Source of the DNA: Phycisphaerae bacterium
Lineage (GTDB): Bacteria > Planctomycetota > Phycisphaerae > UBA1845 > PWPN01
DNA: 52,438 bases
Assembly (NCBI GenBank): GCA_035384605.1
Contig: DAOOIV010000023.1
Coordinates: 1-52,438 of the forward strand
Direction of reading: 5' to 3'
Shown here piece by piece: positions 46,735 through 52,438 of this stretch. The notes beneath the pieces were generated by a model. That model was not told where the DNA came from and did not search any database. It saw nothing but the letters and a program-made list of their open reading frames with translations. The position numbers were made by a program, and so were the translations under genes. Position 1 is the first letter of the stretch. Each line of letters begins with the position of its first letter.

Positions 46735-46852
46735 ACGGCAACCCCAGGGAACGTGACGGGGTAAGTGTGTCGGGAGGGGTCTGCGGGCGGATGGAGCTGC
46801 CAGCCTTAATGCCCGTTATGGCAAGCCCTTACGATAGATAAGGATCGCATCG

Positions 46853-49800
46853 ATGACAAAACCTCGCCAGATCCGAAGGAGCGGCCTCTCGGTTCTCGTA
46901 GCGTTGCTTTCGGCGGTGCCCTTGCTGGTTGGGCAGGGCTGCCCGCCGATGAACTGGATATGGCCGGGCGGTGACCCCGTTGGCGGCACCGGTTCCGACA
47001 GCGGCTCGGGCAGTGGGCAGGACATTCCGGGCGGCACGAACACACCTCCCTATTTCGAATTCACCAAGCCGCTGAGCGACGTCATGCGGGAAGTGGGCGA
47101 CATCATCGAGATTGCCTGGCTTGATGGTGACCCCGATGACAACGCGGTAATCTCTCTGTACGTTGACCCCGACAAGATCTTCGGAAACGGTACCGAGATC
47201 CTGATCGAATCGAATATCTCCGAGAACGCCGACAATTCTCAAGGTTTCTATTATCTGAATACGACTGCCAAGGGCCTTCAGCCGGGCGAGTATCGCATCA
47301 TTGCGAGTATCACCGACGGCGTGAACCCACGCGAGCTGATTGTGGCACCGGGTCTATTGATGCTCTTCCCGCCTGGAATGGTGCCAGGCAACCTGTCGCC
47401 GGCGGTCGTCGCGCGAGAGCCCAGCGTGAACTACAGCGTCGGCCACAACAGCGAGGTGCCCATCAGTTGGTGCGTGTCTGATCCCGACGATGGTGAGAAT
47501 CAGGTACTTCCGGACATCGTGATTCTGCTGGATCTGGATCAGAACCCATTGAACGATCTGGTCTTCAGCGGCTCGAACGCCGAGCGGAACCTGGCCGAGG
47601 CCTGTTTCGCCGTCCAAGATCCGCTGGATGGGCCTTACCCGGTCATGGTCGACGGCGAATTGCGAGCTTACGTGCTCGGCTGCTTCAAGGACACCGTCGG
47701 CGGCACCCTTGGCGAATGTTCCAATCCGACCACACCGGGAGGGAGCTTCCCGCCGAACGGCACTTACACCATCAACGCGATGAAGCTCCCGCCGCGGGTG
47801 AACGGCGAGCCTTATCGCGTTCGCGTGACTGCCTGGGACCACACCAACCCGCCGGTGAGCCGTTATGCCTGGGGCGGTGTCACGGTCTCCTCCACGGCCA
47901 CGGGTAACGCGGGGCTGGTCGACTTGGCCGAAGTGGGCCGCACGATCCGCGGCGCGAAGTTCTATGGATTCGACGAAAACGGACAATCCGGCTACACGGG
48001 TGTGGGCGTCGGTGATATGAGCGGCGACGGCATTGATGATTTTGTGATCGTCAGCCGCTACGGTCGGGGCTATGGCATGGACGCGATGGGGTCCGCCCAC
48101 CTGGTGCTGGGCATGGCTGGACAGCAGTTCGGGGGGGACATCCCGCTGAACAGCATCACCACCACCTATGCCGGTGCGCTGTTTACGATGCCCTACTCAA
48201 CGAAGAGCCAGGGCCTCGTGTCCGTGGCCCGCGTGGGCGATGTGACCGGTGATAATCTCTCCGAGATCGTTTTCGGAGCGCCCTACACTGAGGTGTTCTA
48301 CGATCGCGTGGACGATGATCCATGCGACAGCAGTCCCCCATCGTGCTATTTCGACTATATGCCCAACCCCTACTCGGATCAGCCGCCGGATAACGACGAG
48401 ATGGGGGCATACGACTGGCACGAAGACTTGATCGTACCTCAACCGCCGCCTGATCCGCCGCCACCACCCTATTTGTGTTCCAACGACGAGGACCTCTTTG
48501 TCCAGACACCCATCGCCAGCGGCTACGCGATTGTTGTGGGGAGCAACAACTCCCTGAATAACGACATCTACGGGTTGGAAGATGTGGGACAGGCCTTGGG
48601 CTTTAACGGTGCACGATTCAGGGGAGCCTACTTCGACGACCTCGATATTCCGGGAACCCTCACGGGTTCGGTCAATCGCACGTGGCCGTACTCGATCATT
48701 CCGGACAACCTGTTCGGGCTGACCGTCAACAGCATGCCCAGCATCTCCGACTCGACGCCGGGCCTGACCGCCCGATGGGGGCCGAGCCTGGTGATTTCCT
48801 CACCGAAGAACGGCCGCAACCGTGGTCGCGTCTGGTATTTCGAGTGGTTTGACTACACCAGCCGGTTGCCCGGCTCCACGACTCCGGACATCCAGTCGTT
48901 CCCGGCGTTAGTGGGTTGCGGGTTCCGTACGCGGATTATCCCCGGCGGAACCGATGGAACCGGTCGCTCTGGAAGCCAAGTCATCACCGGCGAAATGGCC
49001 GGCGATCTGTTCGGTTATGCGGGCCCGGCCGGTGATTTCAACCGCGACGGTTCTCAGGATATCGTGGCGGGCGCCCCAGGTGCCGATCGTAACGGGCTGA
49101 TCGACAACGGAATCGTTTATGTCGTCTTCGGCCGACCCGATTTCGACAATCCTGATATGACCAATCTTGAGGAATTTGATCTGGATATTTGGAACAGCCC
49201 GCGCCTGGAAATCCATGGAGACCGCAACAACGACCGGTTTGGTGAATCGCAGACGCTGATCGGCGATGTGAACCAGGACGGTCACCCGGACATCGCCTTT
49301 GCCTCGCAATATGCCGGCAGCGACGGTATCGGCGGTCCCGAGTCGGGGTTCATCGGAATCGTATTCGGCGGTCGGCATTTTGCCGGAGTCAACAAGTTCA
49401 ACGTCGGCCACGTGGGCGGCCCGACGTTGCCGGGCGTTCGGATCTACGGTCGCCAGGCCGGTGGGCACGCGGGCGCGGTCATCAATGACGTCGGCGACTT
49501 CAACGCGGACGGTATCGATGACTTGGTGATTGTGGCCCCCGACGAGATCCGACTGATCAACGGCTTACGCCGTCAGGGTGTGGCCTACCTGTTGTTCGGC
49601 GGGCCGCATCTGGCCAACAAGACGATCAACCTGAGTCAGGTCGGGTCGACCGTGCCAGGTTTGGTGTTCGTAACGCCTTATGGCATGACGGATGCCAACG
49701 CCGCTCGTATCACGTGGGCCAGCGGCGCGGGCGACGTCAACGGCGACGGGTTTGACGACATCCTCCTGGGCCTGCCCGAGGCTGATACGGTGTACCCGTA

Positions 49801-49885
49801 CAACCCGAGTCTTCGCAAGGTCGATACCGGAGAGATGTATCTGATTTACGGCAGCAACTCCGGAACCAATGGCATGAGCTGGTAA
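46853..49885 (+). CDS. FG-GAP repeat surface lipoprotein
   Basis: A 1010-residue exported protein. The N-terminus is a basic, hydrophobic signal ending LLVGQGCPP, with Cys30 as possible lipid attachment. A Gly/Ser-rich linker (GGTGSDSGSGSGQ) follows, then Ig/cadherin-like domains to about residue 350. The rest is an integrin-alpha-like beta-propeller of about six FG-GAP blades with Ca-binding loops. These include GDMSGDGIDDFVIVS, GDVTGDNLSEIVFGAP, GDFNRDGSQDIVAGAPGAD, GDVNQDGHPDIAFAS, GDFNADGIDDLVIVAP and GDVNGDGFDDILLGLPEAD. A Pro-rich loop (QPPPDPPPPPY) lies between two blades. It is probably a surface adhesion protein. ATG 46853 has AAGGA upstream and a likely promoter at 46705. It is transcribed alone. 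Confidence 0.88.
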   Translation: MTKPRQIRRSGLSVLVALLSAVPLLVGQGCPPMNWIWPGGDPVGGTGSDSGSGSGQDIPGGTNTPPYFEFTKPLSDVMREVGDIIEIAWLDGDPDDNAVISLYVDPDKIFGNGTEILIESNISENADNSQGFYYLNTTAKGLQPGEYRIIASITDGVNPRELIVAPGLLMLFPPGMVPGNLSPAVVAREPSVNYSVGHNSEVPISWCVSDPDDGENQVLPDIVILLDLDQNPLNDLVFSGSNAERNLAEACFAVQDPLDGPYPVMVDGELRAYVLGCFKDTVGGTLGECSNPTTPGGSFPPNGTYTINAMKLPPRVNGEPYRVRVTAWDHTNPPVSRYAWGGVTVSSTATGNAGLVDLAEVGRTIRGAKFYGFDENGQSGYTGVGVGDMSGDGIDDFVIVSRYGRGYGMDAMGSAHLVLGMAGQQFGGDIPLNSITTTYAGALFTMPYSTKSQGLVSVARVGDVTGDNLSEIVFGAPYTEVFYDRVDDDPCDSSPPSCYFDYMPNPYSDQPPDNDEMGAYDWHEDLIVPQPPPDPPPPPYLCSNDEDLFVQTPIASGYAIVVGSNNSLNNDIYGLEDVGQALGFNGARFRGAYFDDLDIPGTLTGSVNRTWPYSIIPDNLFGLTVNSMPSISDSTPGLTARWGPSLVISSPKNGRNRGRVWYFEWFDYTSRLPGSTTPDIQSFPALVGCGFRTRIIPGGTDGTGRSGSQVITGEMAGDLFGYAGPAGDFNRDGSQDIVAGAPGADRNGLIDNGIVYVVFGRPDFDNPDMTNLEEFDLDIWNSPRLEIHGDRNNDRFGESQTLIGDVNQDGHPDIAFASQYAGSDGIGGPESGFIGIVFGGRHFAGVNKFNVGHVGGPTLPGVRIYGRQAGGHAGAVINDVGDFNADGIDDLVIVAPDEIRLINGLRRQGVAYLLFGGPHLANKTINLSQVGSTVPGLVFVTPYGMTDANAARITWASGAGDVNGDGFDDILLGLPEADTVYPYNPSLRKVDTGEMYLIYGSNSGTNGMSW

Positions 49886-49910
49886 ACCGGAGCCGAAGGA
49901 GTCCATTCCG

Positions 49911-49947
49911 AAGGGGTACCGATCCTCAAGTCGGTGCCCCTTCTTCT
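49911..49947 (+). terminator. Intrinsic terminator after the FG-GAP gene
   Basis: The 12-bp stem AAGGGGTACCGA (49911-49922) with TCGGTGCCCCTT (49931-49942) has one G-U pair and an 8-base loop. It is followed by CTTCTTC. It lies 25 bases after the stop codon. Confidence 0.75.
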
Positions 49948-50228
49948 TCATTTGCCTGGTTGGGCAGTGTCGCTTTCGGCCATGAGCTCAAGCCGAATGG
50001 AGGCCTTCGGGGCGACCGAGCCCGCCGTTCTCACCGATCATCCGACAGGCCTTTGCTGCCTACGGCGGCACGGCCCTGCTTTGCGAAATACGAGCAAAGC
50101 CCAGTGACTCAGGCCGCCTCTGCGGCTATAGTGTCCCTACAGGGCCGACGGATAAGACGCCGCTCCCACATAAGACGTGGTCGTACATCGGATGGCGGTC
50201 CCGCATGTTGCGCTGGAGGAAAGGTCAG
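49948..50228. other. Leader region of aroA with two small hairpins
   Basis: No gene is seen. Two compact inverted repeats occur: GCTTTGC / GCAAAGC around 50074-50099, and GCCGC-CTCT-GCGGC around 50112-50127. Both lie upstream of the aroA ribosome binding site (GGAGGAAAGG at 50214-50223). Whether they matter for regulation is unknown. Confidence 0.3.
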
Positions 50229-51506
50229 ATGCGTCTGGTTTGCTTGCGGTCTCGGTTGTCTGGAGCCGTCGACATTCCCGGCTCGAAGTCGCATACCATA
50301 CGGGCAATTACGGTCGCGGCCCTTGCCGATGGAGAGAGCCGTATCGAATCGCCGCTGATCTCGGCCGATACTCTGGCGGCGGTGGACGCCTATCGGGCGC
50401 TGGGCGCTGAAATCGACGCCACTCGGCCGGAGTCATGGGTAGTACATGGTTTTTCGGGCAGGCCGAAAGCTCCTGCCAACGTAATTGACGTCCGCAACTC
50501 AGGTACAACGCTGCGCATCGCCACGGGATCAGCGGCCCTGCTCTCGAATGGCCTGGCCGTGTTCACGGGCGACCATCAGATTCGCCGGCGTCCGATCGGG
50601 CCGCTGGCACAATCGCTCAATGACCTCGGTGCTTCGGTCACGAGCACGTTGGGGAATGGCTGTGCACCGCTGGTGGTCGGCGGCCGTCTCCGCGGGGGAA
50701 AGACCAGCATCGAGGCCGTCTCCAGCCAGTACCTGACCAGCTTGCTGATGGCTTGTCCCCTGGCCGACGGCGACAGCGAGATCGACGTGCCTCTGCTCAA
50801 CGAGGCGCCTTATGTGGAGATGACGCTCGACTGGCTGAAACACAGCGGTATCACACTCGAACGTGATGAACTGAGGCGGTTCCACGTTCCGGGTGGCCAG
50901 CAGTACCGCCCGCTCTCGCGGCGGGTGGCGGCGGATTTCTCCTCGGCGACTTTCTTCCTTGCTGCCGGCGCGCTGGGCGATAACGATGTGCTGGTCCGCG
51001 GGCTTGACATGAACGATCCGCAAGGGGATAAGGCAGTGATCGACTATCTGCGCCTGATGGGGGCCCGGATTGACGTTCAGCCCGACGGTATCCGCGTTCG
51101 ACCGGGTGAATTGAAGGGTTGCGAGATTGACCTCAACGCTACCCCTGACGCCCTGCCGATGATGGCGGTTGTCGGATGCTTTTCTTTTGGCAAGACGTCG
51201 CTCGTCAACGTTCCGCAGGCCCGGCTCAAGGAAACCGATCGCATCGCCGTCATGGCCGCGGAACTGTCCAAGATGGGCGCCGTCATCCGGGAAAGGCCGG
51301 ACGGCCTGGAGATTGAGCAAAGCCGTCTGCGGGGAGCGGAAGTCGACGGCCACCATGATCACCGCGTGGTCATGGCTTTGGCGGTGGCCGGGTCGGCCGT
51401 CGAAGGCCGGACCATCATTCAGACCGCAGAGGCGATGGAAGTGACCTTTCCCACCTTTGTGGACTGTATGAGCCGACTGGGGGGGCGGCTGAGCCTGGAG
51501 CAGTAA
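50229..51506 (+). CDS. aroA: 3-phosphoshikimate 1-carboxyvinyltransferase (EPSP synthase)
   Basis: EPSP synthase joins shikimate 3-phosphate and phosphoenolpyruvate in the shikimate pathway. The 425-residue protein has the N-terminal motif IPGSKSHTIRA (Lys20, Ser21, Arg25; many homologues have TNRA here). RNSGTTLRIATG, the PLAQSLNDLGASV block and SSQYLTSLLMACPLA follow. The C-domain has LKETDRIAVMAAEL, and HHDHRVVMALAVAG with the conserved Asp, His and Arg. ATG 50229 is preferred to the TTG at 50205 because GGAGGAAAGG lies just upstream. The next gene follows after 79 bases. Confidence 0.96.
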   Translation: MRLVCLRSRLSGAVDIPGSKSHTIRAITVAALADGESRIESPLISADTLAAVDAYRALGAEIDATRPESWVVHGFSGRPKAPANVIDVRNSGTTLRIATGSAALLSNGLAVFTGDHQIRRRPIGPLAQSLNDLGASVTSTLGNGCAPLVVGGRLRGGKTSIEAVSSQYLTSLLMACPLADGDSEIDVPLLNEAPYVEMTLDWLKHSGITLERDELRRFHVPGGQQYRPLSRRVAADFSSATFFLAAGALGDNDVLVRGLDMNDPQGDKAVIDYLRLMGARIDVQPDGIRVRPGELKGCEIDLNATPDALPMMAVVGCFSFGKTSLVNVPQARLKETDRIAVMAAELSKMGAVIRERPDGLEIEQSRLRGAEVDGHHDHRVVMALAVAGSAVEGRTIIQTAEAMEVTFPTFVDCMSRLGGRLSLEQ

Positions 51507-51585
51507 AGAACGGTAGGGCAAGGTCGCAGCCCTCCGTGGTCCTCGGGATGAAGGAGAACGCAGACCTGCCCCATCAGCCTTGCCG

Positions 51586-52230
51586 ATGACACCGACACCA
51601 AGCACCGAATTGATCATCGTTCGCCACGGCGAGACCGAGTGGAACCTCGACGGCCGCATGCAGGGACACGCGGACAGCAACCTGACGCCGCGCGGCTTTC
51701 GTCAGGCCGAAGCGGTGGCGGCACGACTGGTGCAAGAGCGCATCGACGCGATTCACAGCAGCGACTTGGGCCGGGCGATCCGGATGGCGGAGGTATTGGG
51801 CAGGGCAAAGGGCGTGACGGTCATCCCCGATGCCCGTCTTCGCGAACGCAACATGGGCATTTTTCAGGGTTTGACCGTCGAAGAAATGAACCGGCGATTT
51901 CCGGTGGAATATGACCGTTTCGCCTCGCGTCAGGTCGATTATGTCATTCCTGACGGGGAAAGCATGCGACAATGTCACGATCGCGTGATCACAGGTCTGC
52001 AATCGATCGCCGACCGGTACCCGGGCCGCAGAGTGGTGGTGGTGACCCATGGCGGCCCGCTCAGCGCCGCCTTTCGCCACACGATGCAGTTGCCGATCAA
52101 TGCCCCGCGGCGATGGAGCCTGTTCAACGCGAGCATGAATCGGTTTGAGGTCCAGGGAACGCGGTGGCGACTCCTGGTATGGGGCGATCTGACGCACATG
52201 AACGGGCTTGCAAGCCAGGATGACTTTTAG
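51586..52230 (+). CDS. Histidine phosphatase-family protein (phosphoglycerate mutase-like)
   Basis: A 214-residue member of the histidine phosphatase superfamily. The phospho-acceptor motif LIIVRHGETEWNLDGRMQG has His14. IHSSDLGRAIRMAEVLG and LRERNMGIFQGL follow, and the second catalytic His is in VVVVTHGGPLSAAF. Sequence features resemble GpmB/CobC-type phosphatases more than true dPGM mutases, which have a longer insert. The substrate is not assigned. ATG 51586 is taken as start; TTG 51580 is possible. AAGGAG occurs only about 30 bases upstream, so initiation is uncertain. The TAG stop is directly followed by repeat copy E. Confidence 0.88.
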   Translation: MTPTPSTELIIVRHGETEWNLDGRMQGHADSNLTPRGFRQAEAVAARLVQERIDAIHSSDLGRAIRMAEVLGRAKGVTVIPDARLRERNMGIFQGLTVEEMNRRFPVEYDRFASRQVDYVIPDGESMRQCHDRVITGLQSIADRYPGRRVVVVTHGGPLSAAFRHTMQLPINAPRRWSLFNASMNRFEVQGTRWRLLVWGDLTHMNGLASQDDF

Positions 52231-52322
52231 AACCTTACGGCCAGACATCTATGCGGCTTGCGCGCATGTTCTGGGATCGCAGAGCGCTTGGGTTGCGGTC
52301 CGCAAAAAGGCGGTCCGCCTTA
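52231..52322 (-). repeat. Dispersed repeat, copy E
   Basis: Read on the - strand, this copy has AAGGCGGACCGCC, a T-run, TGCGGACCGCAACCCAAGCG, CTCTGCGATCC, GAACATGCGCGCAAGCCGCA and TAGATGTCTGGCCGTAAGG. It is the same 3' subtype as the copies at 7774 and 10407. It starts immediately after the stop codon of the histidine phosphatase gene, in the opposite orientation to it. Confidence 0.85.
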
Positions 52323-52335
52323 GTCCTTTAGGCTG

Positions 52336-52382
52336 CTAGACTATTAGGAGCTTGGATGCCCGGTTCTTCCTAAGAGTCTAAG
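52336..52382. other. Imperfect hairpin beside repeat copy E
   Basis: CTAGACTATTAGGA at 52336-52349 pairs with TCCTAAGAGTCTAAG at 52368-52382 with one mismatch and one bulge. A competing perfect 7-bp pairing, GCTAGAC (52335-52341) with GTCTAGC (52384-52390), uses the same left arm. The rest of the window end has no recognisable gene. Confidence 0.35.
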
Positions 52383-52438
52383 GGTCTAGCGGACCTTTCC
52401 GACTTATCCTACCGCTTCTCATATTTCTGAACAGGCTG

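Overview
The window is GC-rich and reads like a chromosomal segment of a Planctomycetota bacterium, probably close to class Phycisphaerae. This placement is an inference from gene content. Three secreted proteins end in dockerin-like tandem Ca-binding motifs (GDGDVDQxDF...FxxC). There are also a DCNxNxxPDEC-type motif, an FG-GAP lipoprotein, a URO-D-family protein, a DUF6807 protein, and the small DFLRRKPFxxFR family. Many starts are GTG or TTG. No rRNA, tRNA, CRISPR array, intact transposase or phage module was recognised by eye.

Layout. 0.4-7.1 kb: a large secreted glycosidase-like protein (-), nadB (+), a small planctomycete-type protein (-), and overlapping purE-mtnA (-). 7.8-10.5 kb: a FliA/WhiG-type sigma factor bracketed by two copies of a ~95-bp dispersed repeat, then a GH130 enzyme followed by a third copy. 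10.8-20.6 kb: the secretome block, with three dockerin-tailed secreted proteins, a CorA transporter, a YHS-domain remnant and a subtilisin-like lipoprotein. 21-28 kb: a GspE/PilB secretion ATPase (-), a DUF6807 lipoprotein plus GH38 alpha-mannosidase pair, and a prepilin-like protein. 28.2-35.1 kb: a complete tetR-outer membrane factor-adaptor-RND pump operon (-) with a perfect palindromic operator. The pump gene carries an apparent 1-base frameshift. 35.7-39.8 kb: polyprenyl diphosphate synthase, an AlkP-superfamily phosphodiesterase, a URO-D-family protein and a CBM48-like protein. 40.6-46.6 kb: central carbon genes gapA, pgk and rpe. gapA and pgk are separated by about 3 kb holding a decayed HEPN/nucleotidyltransferase gene, a repeat copy, a truncated pgk duplicate, an ndk-like gene and a doubtful ORF. 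46.8-52.4 kb: an FG-GAP lipoprotein, aroA, a histidine phosphatase and a last repeat copy.

How it fits together. The secreted glycosidases (GH38, GH130, the 905-residue protein), dockerin-tailed adhesin-like proteins, protease and type II secretion/pilus parts suggest a polysaccharide-degrading heterotroph with elaborate surface proteins. gapA, pgk, rpe, aroA, purE, mtnA, nadB and the prenyl synthase are ordinary housekeeping genes.

The most unusual non-gene signal is the dispersed repeat family: five clear copies, two 3'-end subtypes, two short GC-rich palindromes at the 5' end. Several copies sit just after stop codons, and one abuts a partial pgk duplication.
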